From Hydractinia symbiolongicarpus (lineage: Eukaryota; Cnidaria; Hydrozoa; Anthoathecata; Hydractiniidae): 64,000 bases of DNA. The position numbers and the translations under genes were made by a program. This document shows positions 1-10,072 of this stretch, one piece after another (position 1 is the first letter of the stretch; each line of letters starts with the position of its first letter). The stretch covers positions 38,175,828 through 38,239,827 of the forward strand of contig NC_079876.1 in the NCBI RefSeq assembly GCF_029227915.1, in the 5' to 3' direction. The notes beneath the pieces are model-generated. The model saw only the letters and a program-made list of their open reading frames with translations, was not told where the DNA came from and did not search any database.

Positions 1-29
1 CTGACACCGTTAGAAAGTCAATGAAATGT

Positions 30-42
30 AGTTTTTGAAACT
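30..42. other. Short inverted repeat 1 of the monomer (AGTTT/AAACT)
   Basis: AGTTT-TTG-AAACT is a 5-bp stem with a 3-base loop. It recurs at about the same place in nearly every monomer. In class c monomers the flanks become C and G, giving a 6-bp stem (for example near 1150). In classes q and t the first arm is altered to AGTATTTG, which weakens it. Function is unknown; it is recorded as a recurrent dyad. Confidence 0.6.
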
Positions 43-126
43 GCCGCTATTTCTTCAGCGGGCGATAACGGCTAGGATTGGTCCCACAGTAAAAAAATGA
101 CTTTTTCATCTTAATTCTTAAATGAA

Positions 127-141
127 GCGCTACCACAGCGC
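127..141. other. Short inverted repeat 2 of the monomer (GCGCT/AGCGC)
   Basis: GCGCT-ACCAC-AGCGC is a perfect 5-bp GC-rich stem with a 5-base loop in an otherwise AT-rich unit. Many subfamilies keep both arms while the loop changes from ACCAC to ACAAC. Exceptions are the AGCGACC class (outer pair lost), the GTGCT class l, and the GCGGCC class v. It is the most obvious GC-rich dyad in the monomer. No protein-binding box was recognised. Confidence 0.6.
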
Positions 142-354
142 CCAGTGTAATCGCTGAGTTTCGGCAATCATGTCAAATTAAGAAGAATGTTATTTCTAAG
201 AGTCCAATTGTCTCACTTTCATAATTATAAGGTCACAGTCCATACTCAGTTCAATTAATTCCCACAGTCAATCGTTTCGCTGTTAAAAGCCATACAACTT
301 AGTAATACCTGAAAAATATCAAGAAATACATGTTGGTAGGAATATGTGACTCAA

Positions 355-372
355 CCGTTGTAACTCAAACGG
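355..372. other. Short inverted repeat 3, at the monomer end (CCGTT/AACGG)
   Basis: CCGTT and AACGG flank an 8-base spacer just before the phase mark. In monomers with CCGTTTAAACTCAAACGG the stem extends to 6 bp. It lies beside the monomer boundary used here, where several subfamily switches occur (for example near 46636). A recombination role is speculation. Confidence 0.55.
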
Positions 373-747
373 ATTGATACTGTTAAAAAGTCAATGAAAT
401 GTGGTTTTTGAAACTGTCGCTATTTCTTCAGGGCGCGATAACGGCTAGGATTGGTCCCACAGTAAAAAAATGACTTTTTCATCTTAATTCTTAAATGAAG
501 CGCTACCACAGCGCCAAGTGTAGTCGCTGAGTTTCGGCAATCATGTCAAATTAAGAACAATGTTTTTTCTTGGAGTCCAATTGTCTCATTTATCACATTC
601 ATCAGGTCACAGTCCAAAGTTAGTTCAATTAAGTCCCACAGTCAATCGTTTCATTGTTAAAGGCGATGCAACCTAGTAATATCGGAAAAATATCGCTAAA
701 TACATGTTGGTACGAATATGTGACCCAACCGTTCAAACTCAAACGGA

Positions 748-1121
748 CTGACACCGTGAGAAAGTCAATGAAATGTAGTTTTTGAAACTGTCGCTATTTC
801 TTCAGCGTGCGATAACGGCTAGGATTGGTCCCACAGTAAAAAAATGACTTTTTCATGTTAATTCTTAAATGAAGCGCTACCACCGCGACCAGTGTAGTCG
901 CTGAGTTTCGGCAATCATGTCAAATTAAGAACAATGTTATTTCTTGGAGTCCAATTCTCTCATTTATCACATTCATCAGATCACAGTCCAAAGTTAGTTC
1001 AATTAAATCCCACAGTCAATCGTTTCATTGTTAAAGGCGATGCAACCTAGTAATATCAGAAAAATATCGCTAAATTCATGTTGATACGAATATGTGACGC
1101 AACTGTTGTAACTCAAACGGA
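748..1121 (+). repeat. Reference satellite monomer (374 bp)
   Basis: This is a representative complete monomer, used to describe the unit. By hand count it has 74 C and 67 G (37.7% GC) and 16 CpG, an observed/expected CpG of about 1.2. Landmarks in order are: phase mark; AGTTT/AAACT inverted repeat; TTCTTCAGCG followed by GATAACGG; GGCTAGGATTGGTCCCACAG; an A-run; TTAATTCTTAAATGAAGCG; a GCGCT hairpin region; TCGCTGAGTTTCGGCAATC; CTTGGAGTCCAATT; TCACAGTCCAAAGTTAG; CCCACAGTCAATCG; GATGCAACCTAGTAATATC; CATGTTG, then TACGAATATGTGAC, then the closing ACTCAAACGGA. These blocks recur in nearly all 171 copies. Subfamilies differ mainly in the 90 bp after the phase mark, the T/A-rich middle, and the stretch from the CTTGGAGTCC block to the end. 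Confidence 0.95.
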
Positions 1122-1494
1122 CTGACACCGTTAGAAAGTCAATGAAATGCAGTTTTCGAAACTGTTGCTATTTCTTCAGGGCGAGATAACGGCTAGGATT
1201 AGTCCCACGGTAAAATATGACTTTCTTATCTTAATTCTTAAATGAAGCGCTACCACAGCGCCCAGTGTAATCGCTGAATTTCGGCGATCATGTCAAACTA
1301 AGAAGAATGTTTTTTCTTGGAGTCCAATTGTCTCATTTATCACATTCATCAGGTCACAGTCCAAAGTTAGTTCAAGTAAGTCCCACAGTCAATCGTTTCA
1401 TTGTTAAAGGCGATGCAACCTAGTAATATCAGAAAAATATCGCTAAATTCATGTTGGTACGAATATGTGACGCAACAGTTGTAACTCAAACGGA

Positions 1495-2988
1495 CTGACA
1501 CCGTTAGAAAGTCAATGAAATGTAGTTTTTGAAACTGTCGCTATTTCTTCAGTGCGCAATAACGGTTAGGATTGGTCCCACAGCAAAAAAATGACTTATT
1601 AATTTAAATTTTTAAATGAAGCGCTACAACAGCGCCCAGTGTAAACGCTGAGTTTAGGCAATCATGTCAAATTAAGAAGAATGCTATTTCTTGGAGTCCA
1701 ATTTTTTCATTTATCACATTTAACAGGTCACAGTCAAAAGTTAGTTCAATTAAGTCCCACAGTCAATCGTTTCATTGTTAAAGGCGATGCAACCTAGTAA
1801 TATCGGAAAAATATCGCTAAATACATGTTGGTACGAATATGTGACCCAACCGTTAAAACTCAAACGGACTGACACCGTTAGAAAGTCAATCAAATGTAGT
1901 TTTTGAAACTGTTGCTATTTCTTCAGGGCGCAATAACGGCTAGGATTGGTCCCACAGTAAAAAATGACTTATTAATTTAAATTTTTAAATGAAGCACTAC
2001 AACAGCGCCAAGTGTAATCGCTGAGTTTAGGCAATCATGTCAAATAAAGACGAATGCTATTTCTTGGAGTCCAATTCTTTCATTTATCACATTTATCAGG
2101 TCACAGTCAAAAGTTAGTTCAATTAAGTCCCACAGACAGTCAATTCACTGTTAAAAGCGATGCAACCTAGTAATGTCAGATGAATATCGCTAAATACATG
2201 TTGGTACGAATAAGTGACCCAACCGTTTAAACTCAAACGGACTGACACCGTTAGAAAGTCAAGGAAACGTAGTTTTTGAAACTGTCACTATTTCTTCAGC
2301 GCATGTTAACGGCTAGGATTGGTCCCACGGTAAAATATGACTTTCTTATCTTAATTCTTAAATGAAGCGCTACCACAGCGCCCAGTGTAATCGCTGAATT
2401 TCGGCGATCATGTCAAACTAAGAAGAATGTTTTTTCTTGGAGTCCAATTGTCTTATTTATCACATTCATCAGGTTACAGTCCAAAGTTAGTTCAAGTAAG
2501 TCCCACAGGCAATTGTTTCATTGTTAAAGGCGATGCAACCTAGTAATATCAGAAAAATATCGCTAAATTCATGTTGGTACGAATATGTGACGCAACCGTT
2601 GTAACTCAAACGGACTGACACCGTTAGAAAGTCAATGAAATGTAGTTTTTGAAACTGTCGCTATTTCTTCAGGGCGCAATAACGGTTAGGATTGGTCCCA
2701 CAGCAAAAAAATGACTTATTAATTTAAATTTTTAAATGAAGCGCTACAACAGGGACCAGTGTAATCGCTGAGTTTAGTCAATCATGTCAAATTAAGACAA
2801 GTGCTATTTCTTGGAGTCCAATTTTTTCATTTATCACATTTATCAGGTCACAGTCAAAAGTTAGTTCAATTAAGTCCCACAGTCAATCGCTTCACAGTTA
2901 AAAGAGGTGCAACCTAGTAATATCAGATGAATATCGCTAAATACATGTTGGTACGAATATATGACCCAACCGTTGAAACTTAAACGGA
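1495..2988 (+). repeat. Mixed monomers, class d-like and chimeric
   Basis: Monomers begin at 1495, 1869, 2242 and 2615. The first and fourth carry GCGCAATAACGGTTAGG, the mark of class d. The first ends with the a-class tail (AATATCGGAAAAATATC), so it is a chimera. The second carries a rare CCCACAGACAGTCAATTC variant at 2128-2145, otherwise seen only near 54732. The third begins with AAGGAAACG and then takes on the CCCACGGTAAAATAT class. There is no clean higher-order period in this stretch. Confidence 0.75.
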
Positions 2989-5226
2989 CTGACACCGTTA
3001 GAAAGTCAATGAAATGTAGTTTTTGAAACTGTCACTATTTCTTCAGCGCGCGCTAACGGCTAGGATTGGTCTCTCAGCAAAAAATGAGTTTTTTATCTTA
3101 ATTTTAAATTGAAGCGCCACCACAACGGCCGGTGTAATCGCTGAGTTCCGGCAATCATGTCAAATTAAGAAGAATGCTATTTCTTGGAGTCCAATTCTTT
3201 CATTCATCACATTTATCAGGTCACAGTAAAAAGTTAGTTCAATTAAGTCCTACGGTCAATCGTTTCATTGTTAAATGCGATGCAACCTAGTAATATCAGA
3301 AAAATATCGCTAAGTTCATGCTGGTACAAATATGTGACTCAACCGTTTCAACTCAAACGGACTGGCATCGTTAGAAAGTCAATGAAAAGAAGTTTTTGAA
3401 ACTGTCGCTATTTCTTCAGTGCGCAATAACGGCTAGGATTGGTCCCACAGTAAAAAATGACTTATTAATTTAAATTTTTAAATGAAGCGCTACAACAGCG
3501 CCCAGTGTAAACGCTGAGTTTAGGCAATCATATCAAATTAAGAAGAATGCTATTTCTTGGAGTCCAATTTTTTCATTTATCACATTTATCAGGTCACAGT
3601 CAAAAGTTAGTTCAATTAAGTCCCACAGTCAATCATTTTATTGTTAAAGGCGATGAAACCTAGTAATATCAGAAAAATATCGCTAAATTCATGTTGGTAC
3701 GAATATGTGACGCAACCGTTGTAACTCAAACGGACTGACACCGTTAGAAAGTCAATGAAATGAAGTTTCTGAAACTGTCGCTATTTCTTCGGGGCGCGAT
3801 AACGGCTAGGATTGGTCCCACAGTAAAAAATGACTTATTAATTTAAATTTTTAAATGAAGCGCTACAACAGCGCCCAGTGTAATCGCTGAGTTTATGCAA
3901 TCATGTCAAATTAAGAAGAATGCTATTTCTTGGAGTCCAATTTTTTCATTTATCACATTTATCAGGTCATAGTCAAAAGTTAGTTCAATTAAGTCCCACA
4001 GTCAATCGTTTCACTGTTAAAAGCGGTGCAACCTAGTAATATCAGATGAATATCGCTAAATACATGTTGGTACGAACATATGACCCAACCGTTGAAACTT
4101 AAACGGACTGACACCGTTAGAAAGTCAATGAAATGTAGTTTTTGAACCTTTCACTATTTCTTCAGCGCGCGCTAACGGCTAGGATTGGTCTCTCAGCAAA
4201 AAATGAGTTTTTTATCTTAATTTTGAATTGAAGCGCTACCACAGCGGCCGGTGTAATCGCTGAGTTCCGGCAATCATGTCAAATTAAGAAGAATGTTATT
4301 TGTTGAATTCCAATTTTCTCATTTATCACATTTATCAGGTCACAGTCCAAAGTTAGTTCAATTAAGTCCCACAGTCAATCGTTTAATTGTTAAAGGCGAT
4401 GCAACCTAGGAATATCAGAAAAATATCGCTAAATTCATGTTGGTACGAATATGTGACGCAACCGTTGTAACTCAAACGGACTGACACCGTTAGAAAGTCA
4501 ATGAAAAGAAGTTTTTGAAACTTTCGCTATTTCTTCAGGGCGCGAAAACGGCTAGGATTGGTCCCACAGTAAAAAATGACTTATTAACTTAAATTTTTAA
4601 ATGAAGCGCTACAACAGCGCCCAGTGTAAACGCTGAGTTTAGGCAATCATGTCAAATTAAGAAGAATGCTATTTTTTGGAGTCCAATTTTTTCATTCATC
4701 ACATTTATCAGGTCACAGTCAAAAGTTAGTTCAATTAAGTCCCACAGTCAATCATTTGATTGTTAAAGGCGATGAAACGTAGTAATATCAGAAAAATATC
4801 GCTAAATTCATGTTGGTACGAATATGTGACGCAACCGTTGTAACTCAAACGGACTGACACCGTTAGAAAGTCAATGAAATGAAGTTTCTGAAACTGTCGC
4901 TATTTCTTCAGGGCGCGATAACGCCTAGGATTGGTCCCACAGTAAAAAATGACTTATTGATTTAAATTTTTAAATGAAGCGCTACAACAGCGCTCAGTGT
5001 AATCGCTGAGTTTATGCAATCATGTCAAATTAAGAAAAATGCTATTTCTTGGAGTCCAATTTTTTCATTTATCACATTTATAAGGTCACAGTCAAAAGTT
5101 AGTTCAATTAAGTCCCACTGTCAATCGTTTCACTGTTAAAAGCAATGCAACCTAGTAATATCAGATAAATATCGCTAAATACATGTTGGTACGAATATGT
5201 GACTCAACCGTTGTAACTCAAACGGA
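2989..5226 (+). repeat. Trimer HOR, two tandem copies (1119 bp each)
   Basis: Monomers begin at 2989, 3362, 3735 and again at 4108, 4481, 4854. The repeating order is class v (GGTCTCTCAGCAAAAAATG with a GGCCGG middle), then a monomer with CAATGAAAAGAAG, then one with GAAGTTTCTGAAACTG. All three pairs have an offset of exactly 1119 bp. The same class order is found again only in the right part of the window (56338-57455 and 60439-61555), so the left and right parts share a subfamily set that the middle lacks. Confidence 0.85.
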
Positions 5227-5972
5227 TTGATACTGTTAGAAAGACAATGAAGTGTAGTATTTGAAACTGTCGCTATTTCTTCAGCGCGCGATAACGGCTA
5301 GGATTGGTCCCACAGTAAAAAATGACTTATTGATTTAAATTTTTAAATGAAGCGCTACAACAGCGCTCAGTGTAATCGCTGAGTTTCGGCAATCATGTCA
5401 AATTAAGAACAATGTTATTTCTTGGAGCCCAATTGTCTCATTTATCACATTCATCAGGTCACAGTCCAAAGTTAGTTCAATTAAGTCCCACAGTCAATCG
5501 TTTCATTGTTAAAGGCGATGCAACCTAGTAATATCGGAAAAATATCGCTAAAAACATGTTGGTACGAATATGTGACCCAACCGTTGCAACTCAAACGGAC
5601 TGACACCGTTGGAAAGTCAATAAAATGTAGTTTTTGAAACTGTCGGTATTTCTTCAGCGCGTGATAACGGCTAGGATTGGTCCCACAGTAAAAAAGGACT
5701 TTCTTATCTTAATTCTTAAATGAAGCGCTACCACAGCGCCCAGTATAATCGCTGAGTTTCGGCAATCATGTCAAATTAAGAAGATTGTTTTTTCTTGGAG
5801 TCCAATTGTCTCCTTTATCACATTTATCAGGTCACAGTCCAAAGTTAGTTCAATTAAGTCCCACAGTCAATCGTTTCATTGTTAAAAGCGATGCATCCTA
5901 GTAATATCAGATAAATATCTCTAAATACATGTTGGTACGAATATGTGAATCAAGCGTTGAAACTCAAACGAA
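5227..5972 (+). repeat. Transitional monomers between subfamily domains
   Basis: Monomers begin at 5227 and 5600. The first starts like class q (TTGATACTGTTAG and AGTATTTG), then passes into the TTATTGATTT and GCGCTCAG form of the trimer domain, then into a b-like tail. The second is class k (GTTGGAAAGTC, GTCGGTATT), ending with the GATGCATCCTAG tail of class s. They mark the change from the left subfamily set to the 6-26 kb set. Confidence 0.7.
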
Positions 5973-7089
5973 CTGACACCGTTAGATAGTCAGTGAAATG
6001 TAGAATTTGAAACTGTTTTTATTTCTTCGGCGCGCGCTAACAGCTAGGATTGGTGCCTAAGTAAAAAATGACTCTCTTATCTTAATTTTTAATTGAAGCG
6101 CTTCCACAGCGCCCGGTGTAATCGCTGAGTTTCGGCAATCATTTCAAATTAAGAAGAATGTTATTTCTTGAAGTCCAATTGTCTCGCTTTCACATTTACA
6201 GGGTCACAGTCCATAGTCAGTTCAATTAAGTCCCGCAGTCAATCGTTTCGCTCTTAAAAGCCATACAACCTAGTAATATCAGATAAATATCGCTGAATAC
6301 ATGTTGGTACGAATATGTGACTCAATCGTTGTAACTCAAACGGATTGATACTGTTAGAAAGTCAATGAAATGTAGTATTTGAAACTGTTTTTATTTCTTC
6401 GGCGCGCGCTAACAGCTAGGATTGGTGCCTAAGTAAAAAATGACTCTCTTATCTTAATTTTTAATTGAAGCGCTACAACAACGCCCAGTCTAATCGCTGA
6501 GGTTAGGCAATCATGTCAAATTAAGAAGAATGTTATTTCTTGAAGTCCAATTGTCTCGCTTTCACATTTACAGGGTCACAGTCCATAGTCAGTTCAATTA
6601 AGTCCCACAGTCAATCGTTTCATTGTTAAAAGCGATGCATCCTAGTAATATCAGATAAATATCTCTAAATACATGTTGGTACGAATATGTGAATCAAGCG
6701 TTGAAACTCAAACGAACTGACACCGTTAGATAGTCAGTGAAATGTAGAATTTGAAACTGTTTTTATTTCTTCGGCGCGCGCTAACAGCTAGGATTGGTGC
6801 CTAAGTAAAAAATGACTCTCTTATCTTAATTTTTAATTGAAGCGCTACAACAACGCCCAGTCTAATCGCTGAGGTTAGGCAATCATGTCAAATTAAGAAG
6901 AATACTATCTCTTGGAGTCCAATTTTCTCATTTATCACATTGATCAGGTCAAAGTCCAAGGTTGGTTCAATTAAGTCCCACAGTCAATCGTTTCACTGTT
7001 AAAAGCGATGCAACCTAGTAATATCAGATAAATATCGCTGAATACATGTTGGTACGAATATGTGACTCAATCGTTGTAACTCAAACGGA
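5973..7089 (+). repeat. Class t monomers with a 744-bp (2-monomer) duplication
   Basis: Monomers begin at 5973, 6345 and 6717. The first and third share a private start (TTAGATAGTCAGTGAAATG and TAGAATTTG) and lie 744 bp apart, so a two-monomer unit was duplicated. Class t is marked by CTGTTTTTATTTCTTCGG and GGTGCCTAAGTAAAAAATG. The middle monomer switches to class p near 6474 (ACAACAACGCCCAGTCTAAT, GAGGTTAGGC) and returns to class t by about 6540 (CTTGAAGTCC, GTCTCGCTTTC), a short conversion-like patch. Confidence 0.8.
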
Positions 7090-10072
7090 TTGATACTGTT
7101 AGAAAGTCAATGAAATGTAGTATTTGAAACTGTCGCTATTTCTTCAGCGCGCGATAACGGCTACGATTGGTCCCACAGTAAAGAATGACTTATTTACCTA
7201 AACTTTTAAATGAAGCGCTACCACAGCGCCCAGTATAATCGCTGAGTTTCGGCAGTCATGTCAAATTAAGAAGATTGTTTTTTCTTGGAGTCCAATTGTC
7301 TCCTTTATCACATTCATCAGGTCACAGTCCAAAGTTAGTTCAATTAAGTCCCACAGTCAACCGTTTCATTGTTAAAGGCGATGCAACCTAGTAATATCCG
7401 AAAAATATCGCTAAATTCATGTTGGTACGAATATGTGACGCAACCGTTGTAACTCAAGCGGACTGACACCGTTAGAAAGTCAATTAAATAAGGTTTTTGA
7501 AACTGTCGCTATTTCTTCAGGGCGCGATAACGGCTAGGATTGGTCCCACAGTAAAAAAAGACTTATTAATTTAAATTTTTAAATGAAGTGCTACAATAGC
7601 GCCCAGTGTAATCGCTGAGTTTAGGCAATCATGTCAAATTAAGAAGAATGCTATTTCTTGGAGTCCAATTTTTTCATTTATCACATTTATCAGGTCACAG
7701 TCAAAAGTTAGTTCAATTAAGTCCCACAGTCAATTGTTTCGCTGTTAAAAGCCATACAACCTAGTAATACCTGAAAAATATCAAGGAATACATGTTGGTA
7801 CGAATATATGACTCAACCGTTGTAACTCAAACGGATTGATGCTGTTGGAAAGTCAATGAAATGTAGTTTGTGAAACTGTCGCTATTTCTTCAGCGCGCGA
7901 TAACAGCTAGGATTGGTCCCACAGTAAAGAATGACTTATTTACCTAAACTTTTAAATGAAGCGCTACCACAGCGCCCAGTGTAATCGCTGAGTTCTGGCA
8001 ATCACGTCAAGTTAAGAAGAATATTATTTCTTGGAGTCCAATCTTCTCATTTATCACATTTATCAGGTCACAATCCAAAGTTAGTTCAATTAACTCCCAC
8101 AGTCAATCGTTTCATTGTTAAAAGCGATGCAACCTAGTAATATCAGAAAAATATTGCTAAATTCATGTTGGTACGAATATGTGACGCAACCGTTGTAACT
8201 CAAACGGACTGACACCGTTAGAAAGTCAAAGAAATGTAGTTTTTGAAACTGTCGCTATTTCGTCAGGGCGCAATAACGGCTAGGATTGGTCCCACAGCAA
8301 AAAAATGACTTTCTTATCTTAATTCTTGAATGAAGCGCTACCACAGCGCCCAGTATAATCGCTGAGTTTCGGCAATCATGTCAAATTAAGAAGAATGTTA
8401 TTTCTAAGAGTCCAATTGTCTCACTTTCATATTTATAAGGTCACAGTCCATACTCAGTTCAATTAATTCCACAGTCAATCGTTTCGCTGTTAAAAGCCAT
8501 ATAATTTGGTAATACCTGAAAAATATCAAGAAATACATGTTGGTAGGAATATGTGACTCAAGCGTTGTAACTCAAACAGATTGATACTGTTAAAAAGTCA
8601 ATGAAATGTAGTTTTTGAAACTGTCGCTATTTCTTCAGCGCGCGATAACGGCTAGGATTGGTCCCACAGTAAAAAATGACTTTTTCATCTTAATTCTTAA
8701 ATGAAGCGCTACCACAGCGCCAAGTGTAGTCGCTGAGTTTCGGCAATCATGTCAAATTAAGAACAATGTTTTTTCTTGGAGTCCAATTGTCTCATTTATC
8801 ACATTCATCAGGTCACAGTCCAAAGTTAGTTCAATTAAGTCCCACAGTCAATCGTTTCATTGTTAAAGGCGATGCAACCTAGTAATACCTGAAAAATATC
8901 AAGAAATACATGTTGGTACGAATATGTGACTCAAGCGTTGTAACTCAAACGGATTGATACTGTTAAAAAGTCAATGATATGTAGTTTTTGAAACTGTCGC
9001 TATTTCTTCAGCTCGCGATAACTGCTAGGATTGGTCCCACAGTACAAAAATGACTTTTTCATCTTATTTCTTAAATGAAGCGCTACCACAGCGACCAGTG
9101 TAGTCGCTGAGTTTCGGCAATCATGTCAAATTAAGAACAATGTTATTTCGTGGAGTCCAATTGTCTCATTTATCACATTCATCAGGTCACAGTCCAAAGT
9201 TAGTTCAATTAAGTCCCACAGTCAATCGTTTCATTGTTAAAGGCGATGCAACCTAGTAATATCGGAAAAATATCGCTAAAAACATGTTGGTACGAATATG
9301 TGACCCAACCGATGTAACTCAAACGGACTGACACCGTTGGAAAGTCAATGAAATGTAGTTTTTGAAACTGTCGGTATTTCTTCAACGCGTGATAACGGCT
9401 AGGATTGGTCCCACAGTAAAAAATGACTTTCTTATCTTAATTTTTAATTGAAGCGCTTCCACAGCGCCCGGTGTAATCGCTGAGTTTCGGCAATCATTTC
9501 AAATTAAGAAGAATGTTATTTCTTGAAGTCCAATTGTCTCGCTTTCACATTTACAGGGTCACAGTCCATAGTCAGTTCAATTAAGTCCCGCAGTCAATCG
9601 TTTCGCTGTTAAAAGCCATACAACCTAGAAATACCCGAAAAGTATCAAGAAATACATGTTTGTACGAATATGTGACCCAACCGTTGTAACTCAAACGGAC
9701 TGACACCGTTGGAAAGTCAATGAAATGTAGTTTTTGAAACTGTCGGTATTTCTTCAGCGCGTGATAACGGCTAGGATTGGTCCCACAGTAAAAAATGACT
9801 TTCTTATCTTAATTCTTAAATGAAGCGCTACCACAGCGCCCAGTATAATCGCTGAGTTTCGGCAATCATGTCAAATTAAGAAGATTGTTTTTTCTTGGAG
9901 TCCAATTGTCTCCTTTATCACATTTATGAGGTCAAAGTCCAAAGTTAGTTCAATTAAGTCTCACAGTCAATCGTTTCAATGTTATAAGCGATGCAACCTA
10001 GTAATATGAGAAAAATTTCGCTAAATACATGTTGGTACGAATATGTGACGCAATCGTTGTAACTGAAGCGGA
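7090..10072 (+). repeat. Mixed classes q, l, r, n, o, k; includes a block duplicated 17.1 kb away
   Basis: Monomers begin at 7090, 7463, 7836, 8209, 8581, 8954, 9328 and 9700. The four from 7463 to 8953 (order l-r-n-o) match those at 24611, 24984, 25357 and 25729 at a constant offset of 17148 bp (46 monomers). The match includes the rare AGTTTGTGAAACTG in class r. The two monomers from 9328 are both class k at their starts (GTTGGAAAGTC); the first switches to class t in its middle (AATTGAAGCGCTTCCACAGC). The second ends with an unusual tail (ATATGAGAAAAATTTCGC) that recurs near 11495. Confidence 0.75.

Larger units (their letters stand above)
1..1494 (+). repeat. Four-monomer block duplicated at 31332-32825
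   Basis: Monomers begin at 1, 374, 748 and 1122. The order of diagnostic variants matches monomers at 31332, 31705, 32079 and 32453 at a constant offset of 31331 bp (84 monomers): ACTGCCGC with AGCGGGCG in the first, ATGTGGTTTTTG in the second, CACCGTGAG in the third, and the CCCACGGTAAAATAT stretch in the fourth. Only scattered single differences were seen, such as TTGAAACTGCC here against TTATAACTGCC there. Similarity ends in the next monomer, where 1495 is class d and 32826 is class n. The second to fourth monomers are classes a, b and c of the 6-monomer HOR in the middle of the window. Confidence 0.85.

Noticed and set aside
70-90. Pol III B-box-like string around GGATTGGTCCC
   Set aside because: About six of ten defined positions agree with the B-box consensus, and there is no matching A box or T-run terminator at a suitable distance. 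This is at chance level.
330-373. Resemblance of the monomer end (TACGAATATGTGAC, then GTTGTAACTCAAACGG) to part of the Drosophila 1.688 satellite
   Set aside because: A short, gapped likeness recalled from memory. The rest of the unit shows no likeness I can support, so homology and an insect origin cannot be claimed from it.
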